The position numbers and the translations under genes are program-made. Below the pieces are notes generated by a model, which was not told the origin of the DNA, searched no databases, and was given only the letters and a program-made list of their open reading frames with translations. Shown one piece after another: positions 8,449 through 17,234 of a stretch of DNA of 64,000 bases (the first letter of the stretch is position 1; the number at the start of each line of letters is the position of its first letter). Origin of the DNA: Streptomyces sp. HUAS ZL42 (GTDB lineage: Bacteria > Actinomycetota > Actinomycetes > Streptomycetales > Streptomycetaceae); the NCBI RefSeq assembly GCF_040782645.1, contig NZ_CP160403.1, positions 7,041,001 to 7,105,000 of the forward strand, written 5' to 3'.

Positions 8449-9186
8449 ATGAGCGCGACGTTCGGCGGTCGGACCGGCCGGCAGGGCAAACTCTCCCAGT
8501 GGCTGCGAGGACGCCGTCCGAAGGAAGCCGCCGACGACGGCGGTCGTGAGGCCCTGCTGCTCGCCGCCGCCGGAGCGGGACTGCCTCTCGCGCCCGCCGC
8601 TCACCCTGCCCCGGGCTACCGATGTTCCTGCGACCGAGTCGGCTGTCCGACCCCCGCCCGGCACCCGGTGTCGTTCGCGTGGCAGACGCAGTCCACGACG
8701 GACCGCGCGCAGATCGAGCGGTGGGCCCGCCACCAGCCGCAGGCCAACTTCATCACCGCGACCGGCATGACGCACGACGTGCTCGACGTACCGATCGAGG
8801 CGGGGCGCGAGGCGCTGGAGCGGCTGCTCGGCTCCGGCGTCGAGGTGGGACCGGTCGCCGAGAGCGACGACGGCCGCATGCTGTTCTTCACGCTCACCCG
8901 GGGCACCCCCGAGGACGAGGACGAGTGGTGGCCGTGCGAGCTGGACTGCCACCCCGAGACGATGGACGAGCACCCGGGGATGCGCTGGCACTGCCGGGGG
9001 TCGTACGTCCTCGTACCCCCGGCCCGGCTGCCCGGCGACGACGACCGGAGCGTGCACTGGGTGCGCGGCCCCGAGCATCAGCTGCCCGACCCGCTGAGCC
9101 TCCTCGAAACCCTCACGGACTCCTGCGCCCGCCACGCCGGTGACGAGCACCACCACGCGGGCTCGGCCTGGCCGCTCCGCCGCTGA
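8449..9186 (+). CDS. Stand-alone bifunctional primase/polymerase domain protein, degenerate
   Basis: A 245-residue protein resembling the prim-pol N-terminal domain (PF09250) found in plasmid and phage replicases, here without a helicase. A cysteine/histidine cluster YRCSCDRVGCPTPARHP near residues 59-75 matches the family's usual entry. Where active members have a metal-binding D-x-D/E, this one reads VLDVPIEAG, so one acidic ligand appears to be lost. It is therefore probably not an active polymerase. I recall similar single-domain proteins as widespread in Streptomyces, with unknown role. An AGGGGATAG ribosome site precedes the start. Confidence 0.75.
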   Translation: MSATFGGRTGRQGKLSQWLRGRRPKEAADDGGREALLLAAAGAGLPLAPAAHPAPGYRCSCDRVGCPTPARHPVSFAWQTQSTTDRAQIERWARHQPQANFITATGMTHDVLDVPIEAGREALERLLGSGVEVGPVAESDDGRMLFFTLTRGTPEDEDEWWPCELDCHPETMDEHPGMRWHCRGSYVLVPPARLPGDDDRSVHWVRGPEHQLPDPLSLLETLTDSCARHAGDEHHHAGSAWPLRR

Positions 9187-9204
9187 AGACCTTCTCCCAC
9201 GGCA

Positions 9205-10197
9205 CTACTCGCCCTGCGCCGCCGTCAAGCCCTCCACCCGGCCCAGCACCGACACCTTCGAGCCCTTCGCCGGATCCAGCGCCACCTCGTTGGAGACGAA
9301 CTCCATCGTCAGGGACTGCTTGATCTCGCCCTTCGTCAGGGCCTGCACGCTCTTGTTCGGGGTGGGCACCGACGCACCCGCCGCGGCCGTCTGCTTCACG
9401 AAGTGGTGCGTGGTGAAGAAGACCAGCGCGCCGCCGTCCGCCGTGCGCAGGGCCAGCGGCGCGTAGTCGCCGTTCGCCAGCGGCGAGTCGATGTACTGCG
9501 TGACCAGACCCGGCTTGGTGGCGTTCTTCGCGCGCGCCGTGCGCCGCGCGCTGGTGTGCGGGCCGGCCGCGAAGGTCGTCCCGCCGCTCTTCAGGTACGT
9601 CGCGTACTGCTTGCTCAAGTCGGCAGGCCTGGCGGCCAGTTCGGTGGAGTTCGCGGGGACGGCCTCGGCCCAGCCGTCCTTGTCCTTCTTGAACTGCGGT
9701 ACGGCGTCCGGGGACACCAGCGTCAGATACGACACCTGCCACGGCTCGGACAGGTCGTTCCGCACGAACACCAGCAGCCAGCGCGCGTCGCCGCCCTTGT
9801 TGGCCTTCGCGTCGGCGACGAACCAGCGCGGCCACCCCGCCTTCTTCGGGATCGTGTACTTCGCGTCCGTCAACTCCAGCGGAGAATGCCGGGCGTTGCC
9901 CTCCGGGCTGAGGGCGTGACCCGCCTTCAGGCGGGCCCCGTCGATGTCTCCGAGGGCCCCGGTCGTGTAGTCGGCGTCCAGGGAAGCGTCGTACGCCTTG
10001 TCGGCCGCGTTGTACGCGCTCGTGAACTGCTTCAGTGCCTTCGCGGCCTCCGGCTGCGTGGTGGCCGGGAGCACCTCACGCTCCCCGTGCACCACCACGC
10101 AACCGCTCGTCGTCAGCGACAAAGCGGTCAGCGAGGCGGCAATGAGTGCGTTACGGTCGCGCCTGCGGAGCCTTCGAGGGCTGCGATCCCTGGTCAT
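9205..10197 (-). CDS. Predicted lipoprotein, fourth gene of the efe operon
   Basis: A 330-residue exported lipoprotein of unknown function. A basic, Arg-rich start is followed by a hydrophobic stretch and the lipobox LTTSGC, which would anchor the mature protein to the outer face of the membrane. The rest is soluble with no motif that I recognise. Its start lies inside the last 47 nt of efeU, so it is translationally coupled and must be co-expressed with the iron importer. A role in ferrous iron or haem handling is inferred from context only. Confidence 0.8.
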   Translation of the reverse strand: MTRDRSPRRLRRRDRNALIAASLTALSLTTSGCVVVHGEREVLPATTQPEAAKALKQFTSAYNAADKAYDASLDADYTTGALGDIDGARLKAGHALSPEGNARHSPLELTDAKYTIPKKAGWPRWFVADAKANKGGDARWLLVFVRNDLSEPWQVSYLTLVSPDAVPQFKKDKDGWAEAVPANSTELAARPADLSKQYATYLKSGGTTFAAGPHTSARRTARAKNATKPGLVTQYIDSPLANGDYAPLALRTADGGALVFFTTHHFVKQTAAAGASVPTPNKSVQALTKGEIKQSLTMEFVSNEVALDPAKGSKVSVLGRVEGLTAAQGE

Positions 10198-11029
10198 CAG
10201 GTGTCTTCACCTTCCCCTTCCCGGAGGCGAACCCTACCGGGGAGAGGAACAGCGCGAGCGTCGGGACCAGGTACAGCAGCCACACCGTGACCTGGAGGAC
10301 GGTCGGGTCGGGCTGGAAGTTGAACACGCCCTTCAGGAGCGTGCCGTACCAACTGTCCGGCGGGATCGCGCCGCTGATGTCGAAGGCCTTGTCGGTCAGG
10401 CCGGGCAGCCAGTCGGCCTCCTGCAGATCGTGGAAGCCGTACGCCAGCACACCGGCCGCGACCACGACCAGCATGCCACCCGTCCAGGTGAAGAACTTGG
10501 CCAGGTTGATCTTCAGCGCGCCCCGGTAGAACAGCCAGCCGAGGAACACCGCCGTCGCCAGGCCCAGCGCCACACCGATCAGCGGGCGCGGGGTGCCGTC
10601 GCTCGCCGCGTGCACCGACGCCCATACGAACAGCGCCGTCTCCAGGCCCTCCCGGCCGACGGCCAGGAAGGCGGTGGCGACCAGCGCGGCCGTGCCCATC
10701 TGCAGGGCCGCGTCCAACTTGCCGTGCAGTTCCGCCTTCAGGTGCCGGGCGGTGCGCCGCATCCAGAAGACCATCCAGGTCACCAGGCCCACCGCGACGA
10801 TCGACAGTGAGCCGCCGAGTGCCTCCTGCGCCTCGAACGTCAGCTCCTGGGAGCCGAATTCGAGCGCGGAGCCGAAGCCCAGGGCGAGCGCGACCGCGAC
10901 GCCGATGCCGATCCATATCGGCCTGATGGCGTCCCGGCGGCCCGTCTTGACCAGATAGGCGATCAGGATGCAGACGACGAGGCTGGCCTCCAGGCCCTCC
11001 CGCAGACCGATCAGATAGTTGGAGAACAC
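10151..11029 (-). CDS. efeU: EfeU/FTR1-type ferrous iron permease
   Basis: An inner-membrane iron permease of about 292 residues. Both FTR1-type REGLE motifs are intact, at residues 10-14 (LREGLEASL) and about 126-130 (REGLETALF); their Glu residues carry iron. Seven or so hydrophobic segments follow. I start at the GTG at 11029, with AAGGAGG upstream, although the frame is open to 11065. It begins 2 nt after the efeB stop and its end overlaps the lipoprotein gene, so it sits mid-operon. Together with EfeO and EfeB it imports ferrous iron. Confidence 0.93.
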   Translation of the reverse strand: MFSNYLIGLREGLEASLVVCILIAYLVKTGRRDAIRPIWIGIGVAVALALGFGSALEFGSQELTFEAQEALGGSLSIVAVGLVTWMVFWMRRTARHLKAELHGKLDAALQMGTAALVATAFLAVGREGLETALFVWASVHAASDGTPRPLIGVALGLATAVFLGWLFYRGALKINLAKFFTWTGGMLVVVAAGVLAYGFHDLQEADWLPGLTDKAFDISGAIPPDSWYGTLLKGVFNFQPDPTVLQVTVWLLYLVPTLALFLSPVGFASGKGKVKTPDDQGSQPSKAPQARP

Positions 11030-11031
11030 GG

Positions 11032-12309
11032 CTACGCCTCCTTGGAGAACAGCGTGCTTCCCCACCAGTCGTCCTTGTCACGGACGCCGGGCGGGACCGC
11101 GAAGTGCGCCGAACCCACGTGCTGGATGTACTCGTTGAGCGCGTCGGTGGCCAGATTGGTCTGGATGCGGATGAAGCCCTCCCGGACGTCCCGCTGGTAC
11201 GCCAGGAAGAACAGGCCCGCCTCCAGCCGGCCCAGGCCGTCCGTGCCGTCGGTGAAGGAGTAGCCGCGGCGCAGGATCGTCGCCCCGTGGTTGGCGTCGG
11301 GGTGCGCGAGCCGCACATGCGCGTCGGGCTTCATCGCCTTCAGGAACGGCTCGTCGCGCTCCTTGGCCTTGCCGACGGGGGCGCCCTCGCCCTTGTCGCG
11401 GCCGAAGATGTCCTCCTGCTCCTGCAGGGAGGTACGGTCCCAGGTCTCGATGTGCATACGGATACGGCGGGCGACCAGGTACGAGCCGCCCACCATCCAG
11501 TCGGGGCCGGCCTTCTCGTCCACCCACACGAACTTCTTCAGCCGGGCCGTCTCCGTGCCCGCGATGTTGCGGGTGCCGTCCTTGAAGCCCATCAGGTTGC
11601 GCGGGGTCTGCGCCTCGGGCGTGGTGGACGACGTCTTGCCGAAGCCGAGCTGGGACCAGCGGATGACGACCTTGCCGAAGCCGATCCGGGCGAGGTTGCG
11701 GACCGCGTGCACCGCGACCTGCGGGTCGTCCGCGCAGGCCTGGATGCACAGATCGCCGCCGCTGCGGGCCCTGTCGAGGTTGTCGCCGGGGAACTTCGGC
11801 AGGTCGACGAGCGCCTCGGGCCGCTGGTTCTGCAGGCCGAACTTGGCGAACAGCGACGGCCCGAACCCGATCGTCAACGTCAGCCGCGACGGCTTGAGGC
11901 CCAGCGCCTCGCCGGTGTCGTCCGGCGGAGCCTCGGCCAGACCGCCGAACGCGCCCTCGCCCACCGGGTGCCCCGCCGTCATCCGCCGTGCCGCCTCGGT
12001 CCAGTCCTTCAGCAGCTGGACGAACTCGGCGCGGTCGTCGGTGGTCACGTCGAACGCGGCGAAGTGCAGCCGGTCCTGCACCGGCGTGGAGATGCCCGCC
12101 TGGTTCGGCCCGTGGAAGGCGATCGCGGCGCCCGCCTCGGCGGCCGCCGGGTCCACGTCGTTGCCGGTGCGGGCCATCGCCGCCGCGCCGCCGGCCGCGG
12201 CGGCACCGAGCGCGAGCCCGGCCCCGCCCCAGCCGATCAGCGCACGCCGGGTGGGCGCCTTCGCGACGGCGGCGTCGGTGGCGTCCGTGTTCGTGTTCGT
12301 GTCCGTCAT
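11032..12309 (-). CDS. efeB: EfeB deferrochelatase/peroxidase (DyP family)
   Basis: A 425-residue haem peroxidase of the dye-decolourising type, exported folded by Tat. The twin-arginine signal reads PTRRALIGWGG, followed by a long Ala/Gly hydrophobic region. The DyP motif GFKDGTRN has its catalytic Asp at about residue 244, and a proximal haem His is expected further on. In the Efe system it is thought to oxidise ferrous iron or take iron from haem at the outer membrane face. It lies between efeO and efeU in the same transcript, 22 nt from efeO. Confidence 0.93.
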   Translation of the reverse strand: MTDTNTNTDATDAAVAKAPTRRALIGWGGAGLALGAAAAGGAAAMARTGNDVDPAAAEAGAAIAFHGPNQAGISTPVQDRLHFAAFDVTTDDRAEFVQLLKDWTEAARRMTAGHPVGEGAFGGLAEAPPDDTGEALGLKPSRLTLTIGFGPSLFAKFGLQNQRPEALVDLPKFPGDNLDRARSGGDLCIQACADDPQVAVHAVRNLARIGFGKVVIRWSQLGFGKTSSTTPEAQTPRNLMGFKDGTRNIAGTETARLKKFVWVDEKAGPDWMVGGSYLVARRIRMHIETWDRTSLQEQEDIFGRDKGEGAPVGKAKERDEPFLKAMKPDAHVRLAHPDANHGATILRRGYSFTDGTDGLGRLEAGLFFLAYQRDVREGFIRIQTNLATDALNEYIQHVGSAHFAVPPGVRDKDDWWGSTLFSKEA

Positions 12310-12331
12310 GGTGTGGTGACCCCTCGATCGG

Positions 12332-13483
12332 TTACTTCACGACGGCGGCGGCGAGCTTGGACAGCGGCTCCGCCAGTGCGTTGACCGCGTCCGACAGCTG
12401 CTTGCGGTCGGCCTCGCCGACCTTGTCGTAGGAGGTGAAGTCGTACGACGTCTTGTTCGCCCGGTACTTGTCGAGCAGCGCGTTCAGCGTGGCGAACTGC
12501 TTGTCCAGCTCGGTGACCAGCGCCGCGTCGTTCTCCTGGGCGACGGCCTTGAGCAGCTCGTACGACTTCTGCGCGCCCTCGACGTTGGCCTTGAAGTCGA
12601 CCAGGTCGGTGTGCGAGTAGCGCTCCTCCTCGCCGGTGACCTTGCCGGTGGCGACCTCGTCGAGGAGCTCCTTGGCGCCGTTGGCCATGGAGGTCGGGGT
12701 GATCTCCGCCTTGCCGACCCGCTCCTCCCAGTCCTCGAGGTCGGTGATCAGCTGGTCGGCGAGCTGCTTCTCGCGGTCGGTGATCTTCTTGTCCTGCCAG
12801 AGGGCCTTCTCCAGGCGGTGCCAGCCGGTCCAGTCCTTGGCCGGGTCCTGGCCGTCCTCCAGGCCGTCCTCGCGGACGTCGACCTTCGGGTCGATGTCGC
12901 CGAAGGACTCGGCGACCGGCTCGGTGCGCTCCCAGCCGATGCGGGAGGGCGCGTAGGCCTTCTTGGCCGCCTCGATGTCGCCGGCCTTGACGGCCTTGGC
13001 GAAGGTCTCCGCCAGCGGCAGTGTCTCCTCGGCCTGCTCCTCCACGTAGGCCCGGTAGGCGGCGACGGCCTTGTCCAGACGCGGGTCGCGCTTGGCGGCG
13101 GTGCCCCCGGTGACCTTGAGGTCCTGACGGATGCCGTCGCCCTTCATGCCCGGCTTGCAGGCGATCTGGTAGTCGCCGGCCTTCACCTCGGCGGTGACGC
13201 GCTGCTTGGTGCCGGCGCCGATGTTCTCGCGCTCGGTGACGACCCGGTCGTCGGGGAAGAGGATGTAGACCTCGGTGACCTTGGAGCCCTTGTTCTCGAT
13301 CGCCAGCTCGACGTGCCCGGCGGAGATCTCCTTCTTGGACGTCTCGCACTTGCTGTCGGTGGCCGTCACGTTGATGACGCGGTCGCCGTCCTTGGCGTCG
13401 CTTTTCTCGGTGCAGCCGGTGACGGCGGTCAGTGCCGCCGCAGTGGCGACGGCGGTGACGACGGAGAGTCTGGCGGCTCGCAT
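12332..13483 (-). CDS. efeO: EfeO iron-binding lipoprotein (cupredoxin + M75 imelysin)
   Basis: A 383-residue extracytoplasmic component of ferrous iron uptake. The signal peptide ends in the lipobox AVTGC, with Cys24 the lipidated residue. An N-terminal cupredoxin-like domain (about 35-125) is joined to an M75 imelysin domain with the GxHxxE motif as GWHRLE (220-225). I start at the ATG at 13483, which has GGGAG 7 nt upstream; the open frame extends 10 codons more. It is the first gene of the operon and lies just below two iron-box-like palindromes, so iron-repressed expression is likely. Confidence 0.93.
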   Translation of the reverse strand: MRAARLSVVTAVATAAALTAVTGCTEKSDAKDGDRVINVTATDSKCETSKKEISAGHVELAIENKGSKVTEVYILFPDDRVVTERENIGAGTKQRVTAEVKAGDYQIACKPGMKGDGIRQDLKVTGGTAAKRDPRLDKAVAAYRAYVEEQAEETLPLAETFAKAVKAGDIEAAKKAYAPSRIGWERTEPVAESFGDIDPKVDVREDGLEDGQDPAKDWTGWHRLEKALWQDKKITDREKQLADQLITDLEDWEERVGKAEITPTSMANGAKELLDEVATGKVTGEEERYSHTDLVDFKANVEGAQKSYELLKAVAQENDAALVTELDKQFATLNALLDKYRANKTSYDFTSYDKVGEADRKQLSDAVNALAEPLSKLAAAVVK

Positions 13484-13532
13484 TCGGGCTCCCGAGGCTG
13501 GCTGAAAAATCACGTGACCGGGCTCACCAAGG

Positions 13533-13571
13533 ATTGGTGAGGCTCGCCTAACTTATCTAAGGCTTACCTGC
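13533..13571. promoter_or_regulatory. Two tandem iron-box-like palindromes (DmdR/IdeR type)
   Basis: Two 19-bp segments, 13533-13551 and 13553-13571, each centred on AGGCT, match the actinobacterial iron box TTAGGTTAGGCTAACCTAA at about 14 and 13 of 19 bases by eye. They lie 50-90 nt upstream of efeO, and the centres are 20 bp apart, suiting two repressor dimers. Iron-loaded DmdR/IdeR would be expected to shut off efeOBU. Confidence 0.75.
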
Positions 13572-13753
13572 GTGATACCCGTCGATGCCGTGATTCACCT
13601 CTCATAGACGCTGTAAGAGCACGAGCTGATCACGGTGGCTCAAACCGGACCCCAAGAAACGGTCAAAGGAAATTCAAAGATTCCGCTTCGCGGGCCGGTG
13701 GCGGGCTGGGCGGCGGGCGGCGGCGTGTCGGCGCCGAATGCTTCAATTCCGGA

Positions 13754-14398
13754 GTGACTGACTACGACGTGCTTCGCGTCTTCTGCGCGCCGAACGGCGG
13801 CTACGGCAACGAACTGGGCGTCGTCCGCGACGGCTCGGTGATGCCGGACGCGGACGAGCGGCAGGCGTTCGCCGCGAAACTCGGCTTCAGCGAGACGGTG
13901 TTCGTCGACGACCCCGAGCGCGGGATCATCGACATCTACACGCCCACCCTGCGTCTGCCCTTCGCCGGGCACCCCTGCGTCGGCACGGCCTGGCTGCTCG
14001 ACGTCCCCGAACTCGTCACGCCCGCCGGAGTCGTCGGAACCCGCCTGGACGGAGAGTTCAGCTGGATCGAGGCACGGGCGGAGTGGGCTCCGCCGCGCAC
14101 GCTCCGCCAGTACGCCACCGCCGCGGAGGTCGACGATCTGCCGGTTCCGCCGCCGGGTGAGTGGGTCTATGCCTGGGCATGGGAGGACGAGGCGGCGGGC
14201 CGCGTCCGCGCCCGCGCCTTCCCCGGCCGCGACGACGGCATCGACGAGGACGAGGCCACGGGGGCGGCGGCGCTGCTGCTGACCGAACGGCTGGGGCGGG
14301 CGCTCAACATCACGCAGGGCGCGGGATCGCAGATCCTCACGGCACCCCAGCCGTACGGCTGGGTGGAGATCGGCGGGCGGGTCTTCCTGGAGCGCTGA
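13754..14398 (+). CDS. PhzF-like isomerase family protein, short form
   Basis: A 214-residue member of the PhzF/diaminopimelate-epimerase-like fold. Recognisable pieces are GGYGNELGVV (normally GNPLAVV), LGFSETVFV with the catalytic-type Glu, the family motif FAGHPCVGTA, and DEATGAAA near the C-terminus. At 214 residues it is clearly shorter than the usual 260-300, mostly in the second half-barrel. It starts with GTG, 10 nt before the convergent map gene ends. Function unknown; phenazine synthesis is not implied. Confidence 0.85.
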   Translation: MTDYDVLRVFCAPNGGYGNELGVVRDGSVMPDADERQAFAAKLGFSETVFVDDPERGIIDIYTPTLRLPFAGHPCVGTAWLLDVPELVTPAGVVGTRLDGEFSWIEARAEWAPPRTLRQYATAAEVDDLPVPPPGEWVYAWAWEDEAAGRVRARAFPGRDDGIDEDEATGAAALLLTERLGRALNITQGAGSQILTAPQPYGWVEIGGRVFLER

Positions 14399-14407
14399 GG
14401 GACGGCC

Positions 14408-15265
14408 CTACGGCAGCGTCAGGATCTCCGCGCCCGTCTCCGTGACCACCAGCGTGTGCTCGAACTGCGCCGTCCGCATCCGGTCCTTCGTGACGACCGT
14501 CCACCCGTCGTCCCACATGTCGTACTCGTGCGTCCCGAGCGTCAGCATCGGCTCGATCGTGAACGTCATGCCGGGCTGCATGACCGTCGTCGCGTGCGGG
14601 CTGTCGTAGTGCGGGATGATCAGGCCGGAGTGGAAGGAGGAGTTGATCCCGTGGCCGGTGAAGTCGCGGACGACTCCGTAGCCGAAGCGCTTGGCGTACG
14701 ACTCGATGACCCGGCCGATCACGTTGATCTGCCGGCCCGGCTTGACCGCCTTGATCGCACGGCTCAGCGACTCGCGCGTGCGCTCCACCAGGAGCCGGCT
14801 CTGCTCGTCGACGTCCCCGACCAGGTACGTCGCGTTGTTGTCGCCGTGCACCCCGCCGATGTACGCCGTCACGTCGAGGTTGACGATGTCGCCGTCGCGC
14901 AGGACCGTCGAGTCCGGGATGCCGTGGCAGATCACCTCGTTGACGCTGGTGCACAGGGACTTCGGGAAGCCCCGGTAGCCGAGCGTCGACGGGTAGGCGC
15001 CGTGGTCGCACATGTAGTCGTGCGCCACCTTGTCCAGCTCGTCCGTGGTCACACCCGGTGCGATCAGCTTCGCCGCCTCCGCCATCGCCCGCGCGGCGAT
15101 CCGGCCCGCCACGCGCATCGCCTCGACGGTCTCCGGGGTCTGCACCTCCGGGCCCGTGTACGGCGTCGGCGCGGGCTTTCCGACGTACTCGGGACGGCGG
15201 ATGTTTCCGGGTACGGAACGGGTGGGGGACAGCTCCCCTGGAACGAGCAGCGACTGGCCAGACAT
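14408..15265 (-). CDS. map: Methionine aminopeptidase, type I
   Basis: A 285-residue cytosolic metallopeptidase that removes the initiator methionine. The five metal ligands are visible: two Asp in [18 protein letters not shown], His in FTGHGINS, Glu in FTIEPML and Glu in QFEHTL. I start at the ATG at 15265. A TAGACT hexamer (15273-15278) sits 7 nt upstream, so the transcript is likely leaderless. The open frame extends 24 codons further without support. The N-terminal extension of about 35 residues before the catalytic domain is common in actinobacterial MetAPs. Confidence 0.96.
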   Translation of the reverse strand: MSGQSLLVPGELSPTRSVPGNIRRPEYVGKPAPTPYTGPEVQTPETVEAMRVAGRIAARAMAEAAKLIAPGVTTDELDKVAHDYMCDHGAYPSTLGYRGFPKSLCTSVNEVICHGIPDSTVLRDGDIVNLDVTAYIGGVHGDNNATYLVGDVDEQSRLLVERTRESLSRAIKAVKPGRQINVIGRVIESYAKRFGYGVVRDFTGHGINSSFHSGLIIPHYDSPHATTVMQPGMTFTIEPMLTLGTHEYDMWDDGWTVVTKDRMRTAQFEHTLVVTETGAEILTLP

Positions 15266-15323
15266 GCCAGCGAGTCTAACCAGCGACCGTGGGGGAACAT
15301 GTCCGTGGCGAGAGGAGCCGGTC

Positions 15324-15560
15324 ATGGCCTTGTTCAAGAAGAAGCGGACGGTCGGGAAGCCGGGCGAGTGGTACTACTGCCTGGAGCACAAGAAGGTCGA
15401 GGAGGGGCCGGAGTGCCCGGCCAAGGACCGCTTCGGTCCGTACGCCTCCCGTCAGGAGGCCGAGCACGCGATGGAGACCGCCCGCGAGCGCAACGTCCAG
15501 TGGGAGAACGACCCCAAGTGGCACGACGCCCCCGCGGGCGGCGGCACGGACGACGACTGA
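15324..15560 (+). CDS. Small conserved actinobacterial protein
   Basis: A 78-residue protein with AGGAG 8 nt before its ATG. It has a basic start ([14 protein letters not shown]), a central [16 protein letters not shown] segment with two cysteines 13 apart, then [21 protein letters not shown], which looks like a short SPOR-like or helix-forming repeat, and an acidic tail ending TDDD. There is no signal or membrane segment. I recognise it as a common small Streptomyces protein without a known role. It diverges from map and its stop abuts the convergent MFS gene. Confidence 0.75.
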   Translation: MALFKKKRTVGKPGEWYYCLEHKKVEEGPECPAKDRFGPYASRQEAEHAMETARERNVQWENDPKWHDAPAGGGTDDD

Positions 15561-16880
15561 TCAGGCCTCCACGACAGTTGCGGCGCGCTGCTCGCGCAGC
15601 CGCGCCGCGTGCTCGTTCGTCCGCACGTCGTAGGTCATCAGCTTCGGCAGGCACAGCGCCAGCAGCCCCACCGCGCCCGCGCACAGCAGCCCGCCCGACC
15701 AGACGGACGCCCGCACCCCCCACCACGCGGCGAAACCGCCGGAGCGGACCTGGCCGAGGGTCGGCCCCACCGAGTACGACAGCAGCTCGATCCCGGCGAG
15801 GCGGCCGCGCAGCTCGTCCGGGATCGTCTGGTTCCACATGGCCCCGCGGAAGATGCCGCTGACCATGTCGCAACCGCCGGCCACGGTCAGGAACAGCAGC
15901 ACCAGCCACAGGTTGCCCACGACGCCCGCGCCAGCGATGGCCACACCCCACAGCGCGGCCGACAGCACCACCATCCGCCCGTGCCGGTGCACCCGCGAGG
16001 TCCAGCCGCTGGTCAGGCTCACCAGCAGCGACCCGGCCGGAACCGTCGCGTACATCAGGCCCAGCGACCACTCGGCGTCCAGTTCGTCCGCGAGAAACGG
16101 CAGCACGGCGAGGGGCATCGCCAGGAACATCGCGGCGAGATCGACGGCGTAGGTGCCGAGGAGTTCCTTGCGGCTCCAGGCGTACCGGGCGCCCTCGGCG
16201 ATCGACCTGAGCGACGGTTTCGCGGCCTCGTGGGAGGCGGGGGAGGAGGCGATGCGTACGACGAGGGCGACGGAGACGACGAAGGTGACGAGGTCCGCGC
16301 CGTACGCCCAGCCGAGCCCCGCGTACGCCACGACCACGCCCGCCAGGGCCGGGCCCGCGACGCCGCCGACCGTCCAGCGCAGGGAGTTCAGCGAGGCCGC
16401 GGCCGGCATGTGCTCGTGGGCCACGATCCGCGGCCACAGCGAGTCGAGCGCGGGACGCTGGACGGAGACGAGGGCGGAGGACAGGGCGGCGACGACGTAC
16501 AGCGGCCAGACGGCCGGGGTCGGGACGAGGGCGTTCACCAGCAGCACCGCGCTGAGCAGCCCCTGGCCGGCCTCCGTCCACACGATCAGCGTCCGCTTGT
16601 CGAGCGCGTCGGCGAGCGCACCCCCGTACAGCCCGAACACCACCAGCGGCACCAGCTCCACGGCCCCGATCGCCCCGACCGCCGCGGCGGACCCGGTGAG
16701 GTCCTTGATCTGCACCGGCAGCGCGACGAACGTCAGAAAACTTCCGAAGTTCGAGATCAGCCCCGACAACCACAACTTCCGGAAGTCCACCGAACCCCGC
16801 CAGGGCGCAAGGTCGGGGAGAAATGAACGCAGCCCGGTGGGCGGCGCTTGGGGGGACTGGCTGGGGGCGTCGTCGGTCAC
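15561..16880 (-). CDS. MFS transporter (MFS_3/EntS-like)
   Basis: A 12-segment permease of about 439 residues. Its N-terminal loop FRKLWLSGLISNFGSFLTFV and the YGGALADALDKRTLIVWT loop resemble the MFS_3 exporters, some of which export siderophores. The GTG at 16880 starts a short hydrophilic lead (TDDAPSQSPQAPPTG) before the first conserved segment. Upstream open frame to 17156 is low-complexity and probably not coding. Start uncertain, as no good ribosome site is seen. Substrate unknown. Confidence 0.85.
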   Translation of the reverse strand: MTDDAPSQSPQAPPTGLRSFLPDLAPWRGSVDFRKLWLSGLISNFGSFLTFVALPVQIKDLTGSAAAVGAIGAVELVPLVVFGLYGGALADALDKRTLIVWTEAGQGLLSAVLLVNALVPTPAVWPLYVVAALSSALVSVQRPALDSLWPRIVAHEHMPAAASLNSLRWTVGGVAGPALAGVVVAYAGLGWAYGADLVTFVVSVALVVRIASSPASHEAAKPSLRSIAEGARYAWSRKELLGTYAVDLAAMFLAMPLAVLPFLADELDAEWSLGLMYATVPAGSLLVSLTSGWTSRVHRHGRMVVLSAALWGVAIAGAGVVGNLWLVLLFLTVAGGCDMVSGIFRGAMWNQTIPDELRGRLAGIELLSYSVGPTLGQVRSGGFAAWWGVRASVWSGGLLCAGAVGLLALCLPKLMTYDVRTNEHAARLREQRAATVVEA

Positions 16881-17234
16881 GAGGGGCCATGGTCGGACGG
16901 GGGCGACGGAGGGGCAACTGCTTTTTTCAGGGCGGGGCCGGAGTCGGGGCGGGGCGGGGCGGTTGCGGGGTAGCGGTATGCCGGTCTGCGGCGCGAGGTG
17001 GTCCGGGGAGGGAGGGGGCTCGCGGGTGGGGTGCGGACGCAGGGAGGCGCGCGCCCGCCTGCGGAGAGCACTTGCCTGGGGTGGATCGCGAGCGCGCCCG
17101 CACTGCGGGAGGCGGGTCTGCCCGAAGCAGGAACCCGGCGCGGGGCGGGCGCGCACGCCGCGGGCCTGCGGCCGCGCAGCCGCTCGCTGTCCTGCCGAAG
17201 GCAGTGAACCGACCGAGACGGGTGGGTGGGAGAC
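16881..17234. other. 354-nt GC-rich gap without a supported gene
   Basis: Open frames exist on both strands but are Arg/Pro/Gly-rich low complexity, with no family resemblance. The only structured item I see is CCGACCGAGACGGGTGG at 17209-17225, a one-mismatch copy of the repeat at 6309, 8150 and 8208, just 3' of the following minus-strand gene. Confidence 0.5.

Noticed and set aside
16881..17234. Gene in the gap upstream of the MFS transporter
   Set aside because: All frames are low-complexity and have no ribosome site or recognisable family.
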